This document shows positions 1 through 7,235 of a DNA stretch of 64,000 nucleotides, one piece after another. Every line of letters begins with the position of its first letter. Within the stretch, counting starts at the first letter, position 1. Origin of the DNA: Gammaproteobacteria bacterium (GTDB lineage: Bacteria > Pseudomonadota > Gammaproteobacteria > Pseudomonadales > Pseudohongiellaceae); assembly GCA_002706685.1 (NCBI GenBank), contig PALV01000011.1, positions 186,001-250,000 of the forward strand. Direction: 5' to 3'. Both the position numbers and the translations under genes were made by a program. The notes under the pieces were generated by a model, which was not told the origin of the DNA, ran no database searches, and saw only the letters and a list, made by a program, of their open reading frames with translations.

Positions 1-1442
1 CACCACAATGCAGCCATCTTGCCCAGATCGTTGTCGCGATGCAGAGGCGGATTGAACAGCGGTCCAATCTCGTACTGCGCCAGCGAGTCGATTGCCTGCT
101 GACGAAGTTCTGGCGTGAAGTCGATCAGATCCTCGTGCGTCAGACCCTGCATGTCGAAGGGCGCTGGCTTGGTCGGGAAAGGCTGAGTTGGCGACAGTTG
201 CTCACCAGGGATACGCGACTGCGGTACAGGGCGTTCCTCGATGGGCCACAGCGGCTCACCCGTCAGACGGTTGAAGGCGTAAACAAAGGCCTGCTTGGTA
301 GCCTGTGCGATTGCCGGCACCGTGCGGCCGTCGATTTCGACATCCAGCAGCACCGGGGCTGTTGGCGTGTCGTAGTTCCAGACATCGTGGTGAACGAACT
401 GGAAGTGCCAGATACGCTCGCCAGTTTCTGCATCCATGGCAATGATACTGGTACCAAACAGGTTGTCACCGGGAGCATGACCGCCGTAGTAGTCGATCGT
501 CGGCGGGTTGGTCACTGCGTACACAATGCCAGCCTCAACGTCGGCAGACAGCGGTGCCCATGGCGACACCTCACCCGTCAGCTCTCTTGGGTTGGGGATG
601 CCTTCCCAGGTTTCGATGCCGAACTCGCCGGCTTCCGGGATGACGTTGAATTTCCACTTGAACTCACCGGTTTCGGTATCAAAGGCCAGGATGTCACCCG
701 GGATGTTTTCGATACGCGTCTGGTTATAACCCTGCTCGGCAGAGTTACCCACCACCACGGTGTTATTGACCACGATGGGTGGTGAAGAGGCCGTGATGTA
801 ACCTTCTTCCAGCGGAATACCGTAGTAGGGGTCGAAATCGTAGCCCATGTATTCAGCGATGATACGCTGCATGTCGACCACGCCGGTCTCCGGGAAACCT
901 TCAATGCCAACCGGGCCGCCGAAGCCTTCCAGTGGGGCGCCAGTCTCGGCATCCAGAGCTGTCAGGAAAAATGCCGGGCTGATGATATAGATGACTCCCC
1001 GGCCATCTACTTCACCATAGGCAACGCCCTTGCCATAGTCCTTACGCATGGAATATTCATGACGGAAGGTATGCGGCTCGCGGTAGGACCAGATGGTCTC
1101 GCCGCTTTCCGGATCAATGGCGATAACGTGGCGGCGCTCACCGGCAACGGTGAACAGTTTGCCGTCCACGTAGCTTGGTGTGGAACGACCACTGGAGGCG
1201 TCAAAACTGGCGCCATCCCAGATCCAGGCGGTTTCCAGCTGGGTGAAATTGTCTGCGTTGATTTGTGTGGCGGGGGTGTAACGGGTGTGAGCGTGGTCAC
1301 CACCGAGGGTTACCCACTCGACGGTCTCCTGATCCTGGGCGGACAGCGAGGTGTGCGCCAAACCAATACTTATGGCCAGCAGACCTGCCAGCCGCAACGG
1401 GTGTGCAGCTCGACCAGTCCCGGCCGGACGTGTGATTTTCAT
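1..1442 (-). CDS. PQQ-dependent dehydrogenase (quinoprotein beta-propeller), C-terminus cut by window edge
   Basis: The reading frame starts at the ATG at 1442 and runs off the left edge, so about 480 N-terminal residues are visible. They begin with a signal peptide ending near SLSAQ, which points to export to the periplasm. The translation has propeller-blade motifs typical of membrane or soluble quinoproteins (AIDPESGETIWSY, ALDAETGAPL, AFDTETGEFKWKF, AMDAETGERIWHF). It also has WNYDTPTAPVLLD and a QPFPTKPAPF segment characteristic of the glucose/alcohol-dehydrogenase-like PQQ family. Known family members oxidise alcohols or sugars in the periplasm and pass electrons to quinones or cytochrome c; the substrate here cannot be read. 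GGAG lies just upstream of the ATG (GGAGTAACAACA-ATG). The gene is divergent from the monooxygenase at 1612. Several open frames on the other strand here are shadows. Confidence 0.9.
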   Translation of the reverse strand, partial: MKITRPAGTGRAAHPLRLAGLLAISIGLAHTSLSAQDQETVEWVTLGGDHAHTRYTPATQINADNFTQLETAWIWDGASFDASSGRSTPSYVDGKLFTVAGERRHVIAIDPESGETIWSYREPHTFRHEYSMRKDYGKGVAYGEVDGRGVIYIISPAFFLTALDAETGAPLEGFGGPVGIEGFPETGVVDMQRIIAEYMGYDFDPYYGIPLEEGYITASSPPIVVNNTVVVGNSAEQGYNQTRIENIPGDILAFDTETGEFKWKFNVIPEAGEFGIETWEGIPNPRELTGEVSPWAPLSADVEAGIVYAVTNPPTIDYYGGHAPGDNLFGTSIIAMDAETGERIWHFQFVHHDVWNYDTPTAPVLLDVEIDGRTVPAIAQATKQAFVYAFNRLTGEPLWPIEERPVPQSRIPGEQLSPTQPFPTKPAPFDMQGLTHEDLIDFTPELRQQAIDSLAQYEIGPLFNPPLHRDNDLGKMAALW

Positions 1443-1541
1443 TGTTGTTACTCCTTGATTTTTATTATTCCCGGAGAACCGGAGAGCCTGAACTCCGACA
1501 CGCAGGTTATGCCTGATTGGGCGATGCTGCAAGTGGCAATT

Positions 1542-1569
1542 TTTACAGTGCGTGGATTCGTCATATACT
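1542..1569 (+). promoter_or_regulatory. sigma-70-like promoter for the monooxygenase gene
   Basis: TTTACA at 1542-1547 (5 of 6 matches to the -35 consensus) and TATACT at 1564-1569 (5 of 6 to the -10) are separated by 16 bases. The start codon of the monooxygenase follows 42 bases after the -10 box. This is one of the cleanest promoter matches in the window. It is sequence-based only. Confidence 0.55.
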
Positions 1570-1611
1570 CAGTGAAATGAGATAAATACTGAACCAACTC
1601 AGGAATCTGCC

Positions 1612-3078
1612 ATGTCAAATAAAAACAAGGACCTGCTGGACGTTGTGATTGTAGGGGCAGGTCTGTCCGGGATAGGCGCCGCCGTGATGCTGCAGCAACA
1701 GTGCCCCGACAAACGCTACTGCGTCATCGAGGCAAGGCAGTCAATGGGCGGGACCTGGGATCTGTTCCGTTATCCGGGTATCCGCTCGGACAGCGATATG
1801 CATACGCTGGGTTATCGATTCAAACCGTGGCGTGATGCCAAGGCAATTGCCGATGGGCCGTCCATTCTCCGTTATGTCAAAGAAACTGCTGCCGAGCACG
1901 GTGTCGACAAACACATCCGCTACGGACAACGCCTGGTGGCGGCCAACTGGTCGGATGTGGATGCCTGCTGGGCGCTGGAGCTGGAACAGGCTGATGAGTC
2001 AGTGGTGACCCTGCGCTGTCGAATGCTGCTGATGTGTTCTGGCTATTATCGCTACGAGAAAGGGCACACACCAGATTTTGTGGGTCAGGCTGATTTCAGC
2101 GGGCAGATTGTGCACCCCCAGCACTGGCCACAGGATCTGGACTACAGCAACAAGCGCGTGGTGATTATCGGCTCGGGTGCCACGGCCATGACGCTGGCGC
2201 CTGCCATGGCGGACAAAGCCAGCCACGTTGTCATGCTGCAGCGCTCCCCAACCTATGTGGTTTCCATGCCGGATCGTGATCGCGTAGCTAACGCGCTGCG
2301 CAGGGTTTTGCCGGACACCTGGGCCTATGCTCTGACGCGTTTCAAGAATGTAAAGTTCCAGCAATGGATATACCGGCAGTCGCGACGCAAGCCTGAAAAA
2401 CTGAAGAAGCGCATTCTGGACATGGTACGTAACGAGCTGGGGCCAGACTATGATGTCGAGAAGCATTTTACGCCCTCTTACAATCCATGGGATCAGCGCC
2501 TGTGTCTGGTGCCGAACGCCGACCTTTTTCAGTCCATCCGCGAGGGGCGCACCGAAGTGGTCACCGAGCATATCGACCGTTTCACTGAAAACGGCATTCT
2601 GCTGAAAAATGGTCAGGAACTGGCTGCCGACATCATCGTGACGGCGACTGGTCTGAATATGCAGATCATGGGCGGTGCGCAGTTCAGTCTGAACGGCAAA
2701 CCTTTGGATTTTGCTGATACCTGGGCCTACAAAGGCCTGATGTATTCAGGTGTGCCCAATCTGGTCATGACATTCGGGTATATCAACGCTTCATGGACCC
2801 TGCGTGCCGACCTGACGGCTGAATTCTTCTGTCGCCTGATAAATTATATGGATGAACATGACGCCCGCGTCGTGCGCCCGACACTGCGTGATGAGGACAA
2901 GGGAATGGAGGCAAGACCGTTTATTGATGACTTTTCGGCTGGCTATATGCAGCGGATGATGCACCGCTTCCCCAAACAGGGCGACCGGGCACCATGGCTG
3001 AACACTCAGGATTACGGCAAGGACCGCAAGCTGCTCAGCCGTGACTCACTTGATGACGGGGTGCTGGTGTTGGGCTGA
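1612..3078 (+). CDS. Flavin-containing monooxygenase, Baeyer-Villiger type (class B)
   Basis: The 488-residue protein has an N-terminal FAD-binding Rossmann motif GAGLSG (residues 15-20) and the GGTW..YPG..SD motif near residues 46-61. A second Rossmann motif, GSGATA (about 187-192), would bind NADPH. The segment FSGQIVHPQHWP (162-173) fits the type I Baeyer-Villiger fingerprint FxGxxxHxxxWP. Known members insert oxygen into ketones to give esters or lactones, or oxygenate heteroatoms. The substrate is unknown. The PQQ dehydrogenase and the two hydrolases nearby suggest oxidative catabolism, but nothing places them in one pathway. The last 67 bases overlap the convergent kdkA gene. A good promoter lies at 1542-1569. 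Confidence 0.85.
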   Translation: MSNKNKDLLDVVIVGAGLSGIGAAVMLQQQCPDKRYCVIEARQSMGGTWDLFRYPGIRSDSDMHTLGYRFKPWRDAKAIADGPSILRYVKETAAEHGVDKHIRYGQRLVAANWSDVDACWALELEQADESVVTLRCRMLLMCSGYYRYEKGHTPDFVGQADFSGQIVHPQHWPQDLDYSNKRVVIIGSGATAMTLAPAMADKASHVVMLQRSPTYVVSMPDRDRVANALRRVLPDTWAYALTRFKNVKFQQWIYRQSRRKPEKLKKRILDMVRNELGPDYDVEKHFTPSYNPWDQRLCLVPNADLFQSIREGRTEVVTEHIDRFTENGILLKNGQELAADIIVTATGLNMQIMGGAQFSLNGKPLDFADTWAYKGLMYSGVPNLVMTFGYINASWTLRADLTAEFFCRLINYMDEHDARVVRPTLRDEDKGMEARPFIDDFSAGYMQRMMHRFPKQGDRAPWLNTQDYGKDRKLLSRDSLDDGVLVLG

Positions 3079-3788
3079 CTGTAGCCGCGCTGCAAGGCCT
3101 GCCAGTGCTCTTTGCTAAAGTGGAACGTCGCCTCGCGCTGTTCCCATTTGCCGAGTGATCGGCGCAGGCGGTTCAGGTTGTCGCGCTGCCAGCCCTTGTG
3201 CCGGCCGCGGCGGATGGCACATTTATCAAAATCGATCAGGTAAATTTTGCCCGATCGGGTCAACAGGATGTTGCAGGCGTTAAGATCGGTATGGTCGATA
3301 TTGTGGTGGTGGAAGCGCTGGATGATGCGTCCAATGGCTTCCCAGGTGGTGTCTGACAGGTTTTTTTCGCTGAGGACTTCAGCCAGTGTCTGGGCATCTG
3401 CGATGCGTTCCGTGATCAGATCACCCTGGTAACACAAGGGCGAGGTGCGCACACAGCGTGTCGCGACCGGGCGAGGGACAGGCAGTCCCAGGTCCCGCAT
3501 CTGCCCAAGCAGCAGGAACTCGCGCCACATTCGGCTGCGTTCAGTGCCACTGTACAGATAGGAATTTTTGATCATACGGCCCAGCAGGCCGCCACGGTGG
3601 TAGGTTTTCAGTACCAGCTGCAGGCTGTCATGTTCATAAAACATGACATTTCCGCGCCCGCGCGAGCACGTGTCATGCTGTTCGCGCGCGAGTGTTTCGC
3701 GGCAGAACAGGCCTGGCTGGTAGTCGGCCAATACCTTCTGGTTGATCAGTACCGAGGCATTTTTGTCTTTATAGTGTTTATATTGCAT
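3012..3788 (-). CDS. kdkA: 3-deoxy-D-manno-octulosonic acid (Kdo) kinase
   Basis: This 258-residue protein belongs to the lipopolysaccharide kinase (Kdo/WaaP) superfamily. It carries the catalytic-loop motif HTDLNACNILL (about 166-176) and the metal-binding IDFDKC (about 185-190), with YQG..ITE upstream as in KdkA. Known KdkA phosphorylates Kdo on lipid A at the cytoplasmic side of the inner membrane, which suits bacteria with a single Kdo. The Kdo transferase waaA lies 20 kb away at 23641, so both Kdo-handling steps are in this window. The C-terminus, rich in Ser/Thr and Arg, overlaps the end of the convergent monooxygenase gene by 67 bases. A glycosyltransferase is divergent at 3913, likely also for LPS core. 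Confidence 0.87.
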   Translation of the reverse strand: MQYKHYKDKNASVLINQKVLADYQPGLFCRETLAREQHDTCSRGRGNVMFYEHDSLQLVLKTYHRGGLLGRMIKNSYLYSGTERSRMWREFLLLGQMRDLGLPVPRPVATRCVRTSPLCYQGDLITERIADAQTLAEVLSEKNLSDTTWEAIGRIIQRFHHHNIDHTDLNACNILLTRSGKIYLIDFDKCAIRRGRHKGWQRDNLNRLRRSLGKWEQREATFHFSKEHWQALQRGYSQPNTSTPSSSESRLSSLRSLP

Positions 3789-3912
3789 GTGACCACTCTA
3801 CGCGAAGGTCATTGTCATCTTCGTGACGTAGATCATTGTTCTTATGTACCAGACCGAAGATTACCGCGCCTGTTTTCGATAATATAGCGTTTTTTGAAAA
3901 ATATGGTGGCTC

Positions 3913-4821
3913 ATGAGCGAATACCCAGTCCCCCCGTCGCGCTGGTATGACGGCCTCTACGGCCGCTTCCTGCGGCTCGCAGCCGGTGGCATGGTGTCTC
4001 CACGCTGGTTTCAGCGTGAGCTGCCGTCTCGCGAGCAATTGACCGCCAGAACAGGTCGGCTGCACCTGGAGATCGTGAGTCACTGCTGGAATTACGCGCA
4101 TATGCAGACCTATCAGCTCAGTTCGCTGGTACTGTTCCCGCCGACGGACATGGATGTCACGATGACGGTGTTTTACGGCGAAGCGGATACTGAGACCGTG
4201 AAACTGCTGAATTTCTTCAGGGAGCAGAAAATACCGGGCATTCGCTGGAACTGGCGGCCACTGCCAAAACAGGCGCTGTTCCGTCGCGCCATTGGCCGCA
4301 ACCTGGCCGCAAAGGAGACAACAGCCGACTGGGTCTGGTTCACCGACTGCGATCTGCTGTTCCGTAAGGGCTGTCTGGATGGATTGAGCAAGGTACTGCA
4401 GGGCCGGCAGGACGCGCTGGTGTTCCCATCGTCAGAATACTGCACCGATCTGTTGCCACCCGATGCACCGTTGCTGTCGCCGCCGATGGACCCGCCAGAG
4501 GTAGTGGATATCGATGAGGCGCTGTTCCAGCGATACACACGCGATCGCGCCACCGGGCCGCTGCAGATTACCCATGGCGACATGGCACGCGCCGTCGGTT
4601 ACTGCGAAGCGCTGCCCTACTACCAGCAGCCTTCGGACACCTGGTGTAAGGCTTACGAGGACAGAGCGTTTCGCTGGTTATTGCGGACGCAGGGTGTGCC
4701 GATAGAGGTGCCCGGCGTTTATCGCATCAAGCACCAGGCCAAGGGCAGATATACGGGTAGTGCCCTGAACACCGGCGTACGCAGTGCGCTGCGGCAGGCG
4801 GCGGCGAAGGTTAAAAGCTGA
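3913..4821 (+). CDS. Glycosyltransferase, GT-A-like with DXD motif
   Basis: The 302-residue protein has an N-terminal region with IVSHCWNYAHMQTYQLSSL, as in family-2-like transferases of LPS clusters. It also has the acidic DCD motif (about 145-147, in WFTDCDLLF) expected to hold the metal and nucleotide-sugar. No membrane segment is seen, so it is probably cytoplasmic or peripheral. Being divergent from kdkA by 124 bases suggests a role in LPS core assembly, which is inference. Donor and acceptor are unknown. The ribosome binding site is weak (no clear GGAG before the ATG). Confidence 0.7.
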   Translation: MSEYPVPPSRWYDGLYGRFLRLAAGGMVSPRWFQRELPSREQLTARTGRLHLEIVSHCWNYAHMQTYQLSSLVLFPPTDMDVTMTVFYGEADTETVKLLNFFREQKIPGIRWNWRPLPKQALFRRAIGRNLAAKETTADWVWFTDCDLLFRKGCLDGLSKVLQGRQDALVFPSSEYCTDLLPPDAPLLSPPMDPPEVVDIDEALFQRYTRDRATGPLQITHGDMARAVGYCEALPYYQQPSDTWCKAYEDRAFRWLLRTQGVPIEVPGVYRIKHQAKGRYTGSALNTGVRSALRQAAAKVKS

Positions 4822-4899
4822 CTCGCAGGTCCACAGACCTTTGATGCCGGGCGGCTATTGAGGGCCGGCTGGTCTGGCCAGTCACTGGGAACAGTAACG

Positions 4900-6168
4900 T
4901 CAGTCGGCTGACACATTATGGTAAAAACGCAATCCGACTGCATCGCCGTCAGCAAATCCCTCCCAGGTATTCTCTCCAGCGCCGTCGCCTGGTAGCTCCA
5001 GATAACGGCGATGGCTCTCTTCGCCTTTCAGGTAAATGCCCAGAAAGGCAGTGGTGAAGTGCTGCAGAATATTGTTCATGCGTAGTGTGTCCCAGACCGG
5101 GTCGGTATAGTGACCGGCACCAGCTGTGTCTTCACGACCCAGAAACTCGACCGGCAGCGGAATGGGCGCCGCTACACTGTGGCCCGCATTCTTGAACACC
5201 AGCATGTAGCGAGGATCAGCATTGCTGGCGCCGTTAAAGGCGGCTTTGACCCCATTGTCGTAGCCTGAGGTCTGGTCAGCATCGCCGGCCACAAACAATA
5301 TCGGGCCGGTCAGCCCTGCCAGGCCCTCAGCCTCCCAGAAACCCATGTTCATGCCCCAGGGCGCAATCGGAATACCGGCCTTGATGCGCGGGTCGCGCAG
5401 GCTGGCAAATTCCGGATTGCTGGCGGCAAGCTCATGCAGCAGACGATTGGGTGGCGCACCAATAAAACCAACGCCCGCATCGCTGTAGCCGGCGCCCAGA
5501 TTGTTGAGCACCCCGTAGCCGCCCATGGAATAACCAATCAAGGCCGTATTGTCGGCATCGGTGCTGGCGTTGATAAAGGCGGCCTCGCCCTGACCGCTGG
5601 CGATGGCTTCCAGTACAAAACGCTGGTCCGGTGCCCGGTTGTAGAGCGTGCTGTTAAAGTTCTGCTGATCCTCGTAGGTGCTGTCCGGATGATCGATCGA
5701 CGCGACCACATACCCCTTGCTGGCCAGATTCTCACCCAGGTGGCTGAGCAGGTAGCGGTTGCCGGGATAACCGTGGGACATGATGACCAGCGGGAAGCGC
5801 TCAGCTGTTTCAGGTTCGGCATCACGAACGGCACGACCACGCAGCGTGGCGATGATGGCCGGGTTGCGGGTTGTGGTGGTGTACTCGGTAGCTGCCTGCG
5901 TACTCTGGTCCGCCGTGGCCGGATACCAGACTTCAACGGTCAGCTCGCGATCGTAGTAGCTGATCTCTGCTCCGTCACTGGCATTGAGAACATCCGGCCT
6001 GTCCGTGTCCACCAGACGGATGGTGCGCACGCCGATCGGATAGTCGCCAAAGGCCGCCAGCGCTGGTGCGTCGGGACGGGTCAGGTCTATGCGATTGATG
6101 GGGTCGCGGTCTTGCGCGTTGGCCGAGGAAAAACTCAATGTCATCACCAGAATCAGTAGTCTTTTCAT
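4900..6168 (-). CDS. Secreted alpha/beta hydrolase (PAF-acetylhydrolase / dienelactone-hydrolase-like)
   Basis: The 422-residue protein begins with a signal peptide cleaved near SSANAQ, so it probably acts in the periplasm or outside the cell. The nucleophile elbow GYSMGG puts the catalytic serine at about residue 214. HGYPGN (132-137) is the oxyanion-hole strand. GDADQ and NAGHS further on supply a plausible aspartate and histidine. The family covers esterases and lipases such as platelet-activating-factor acetylhydrolase; the substrate is not readable. It lies downstream of the phosphatase and TonB receptor genes on the same strand, but a 12-bp perfect hairpin at 6239-6274 separates it from them, so it may be only partly co-transcribed. 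Confidence 0.82.
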   Translation of the reverse strand: MKRLLILVMTLSFSSANAQDRDPINRIDLTRPDAPALAAFGDYPIGVRTIRLVDTDRPDVLNASDGAEISYYDRELTVEVWYPATADQSTQAATEYTTTTRNPAIIATLRGRAVRDAEPETAERFPLVIMSHGYPGNRYLLSHLGENLASKGYVVASIDHPDSTYEDQQNFNSTLYNRAPDQRFVLEAIASGQGEAAFINASTDADNTALIGYSMGGYGVLNNLGAGYSDAGVGFIGAPPNRLLHELAASNPEFASLRDPRIKAGIPIAPWGMNMGFWEAEGLAGLTGPILFVAGDADQTSGYDNGVKAAFNGASNADPRYMLVFKNAGHSVAAPIPLPVEFLGREDTAGAGHYTDPVWDTLRMNNILQHFTTAFLGIYLKGEESHRRYLELPGDGAGENTWEGFADGDAVGLRFYHNVSAD

Positions 6169-6238
6169 AGAATAATCTTCATTATGAAGCTAACAGGGCA
6201 GATATACCAATGCCCAATTCTATCTGACTTTTAGTAAA

Positions 6239-6274
6239 CTCTGCCCGGATCTCTGGTGAATAATCCGGGCAGAG
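6239..6274 (-). terminator. Intergenic hairpin, possible terminator or attenuator
   Basis: CTCTGCCCGGAT (6239-6250) and ATCCGGGCAGAG (6263-6274) form a perfect 12-bp stem with a 12-base loop. Read on the minus strand it follows the phosphatase stop codon by about 22 bases and is followed by TTTACTAAAAG, a weak U-rich tract. It may end the receptor-phosphatase transcript or dampen expression of the hydrolase gene. Confidence 0.55.
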
Positions 6275-6296
6275 CTTCGCAATCACTTGCCGAGTA

Positions 6297-7208
6297 TTAC
6301 TCAAGCAGCCGCGCTCGCAGTGCCACAATCTCTTCGTCACTCACACCCAGACCATCTTTGATGTAGGCATCAACAGAACCATACTGTTTGGTCATTTCAT
6401 CAAACGCGGTTTCCAGATAGATGGGGCGGGTGCCCATCAGTGCGGCGATGGCAGGTTGCGGCAGCTGGGCCAGGGCGGCGTACTGCGCATTGCGTTCATC
6501 GCTCATCTGTTCATCCAGTGCCGGGGCGCTGTTGGCAAAGCGTGGATCGGTAAGGATGGCTTCTGACAGTGTGAAATCGGCCATCACCGTGTCGTGGTCC
6601 ATGCCCAGTGCGGTCATCACCAGTGCGGCGGCGATACCGGTGCGGTCCTTGCCGGCGCTGCAATGAAACAGCAGTGCGTCGTCTGTTGTTGCCAGTTCGT
6701 CAAACATGGCAGCGTAGTGTGGACGCTGCTGGGACACCATGTCGCGATACATCTCGGCCATCACCAGTTCGGCATCCTGCTCGGTGACACCGGGTTGGGC
6801 GAGACGGGTGAACAGCGCATCATTGCCATCCAGGTTCATCTCGTAATCCCAGTTCAGCATGTTGATATCACCCGCCTGCCATTCGGTAGGTTCGCTGTGA
6901 CGTTCTTCGGTGGCACGCAGGTCGACCACGGTACCGATGTCCAGCTGCTCAATGGTCTGGTAGTCGGCTTCTGTCAGGTGATGCAGTACACCCGAGCGAT
7001 ACAGTTGGCCTTTTTTTAGTGTGCGACCGTCAGCCGTTGTGTAGCCACCCATATCACGAAAGTTGCGACCGCCTTCCATGGGGATCAGGTGTCTCTCTAT
7101 CAGCTGCTCACTGTCTTCAGCGAAAACGCTGGCGCTGATGCTGATGGCTGCCATCATGGTGATGGCCAGAATTGCCACGAAGGCAAAAGTCAGTTTGTGC
7201 TTGTACAT
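6297..7208 (-). CDS. Secreted tyrosine-type phosphatase (Y_phosphatase3-like)
   Basis: The 303-residue protein has an N-terminal signal peptide ending near SASVFA. It carries the cysteine-phosphatase P-loop HCSAGKDRTG (Cys about 183, Arg about 189), which matches HCxxGxxR. GGRNFRDMGGY near residue 46 and YRSG..L near 70 are typical of this tyrosine/lipid phosphatase family. Export implies it dephosphorylates external or envelope phosphoesters rather than signalling proteins, which is inference. It starts 28 bases after the TonB receptor stop and has an AGGA site 8 bases before its ATG, so the two genes are almost surely one operon. The pairing suggests a phosphorylated compound is handled outside and taken up by the receptor. 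Confidence 0.87.
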   Translation of the reverse strand: MYKHKLTFAFVAILAITMMAAISISASVFAEDSEQLIERHLIPMEGGRNFRDMGGYTTADGRTLKKGQLYRSGVLHHLTEADYQTIEQLDIGTVVDLRATEERHSEPTEWQAGDINMLNWDYEMNLDGNDALFTRLAQPGVTEQDAELVMAEMYRDMVSQQRPHYAAMFDELATTDDALLFHCSAGKDRTGIAAALVMTALGMDHDTVMADFTLSEAILTDPRFANSAPALDEQMSDERNAQYAALAQLPQPAIAALMGTRPIYLETAFDEMTKQYGSVDAYIKDGLGVSDEEIVALRARLLE

Positions 7209-7235
7209 CTTAAGAATTCCTGTGTAAAAAAGTTA

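Noticed and set aside
39..1580. Several open frames on the plus strand (39-785, 1059-1580) that could look like genes
   Set aside because: They lie opposite a PQQ dehydrogenase frame with clear family motifs on the minus strand and have no recognisable features of their own.
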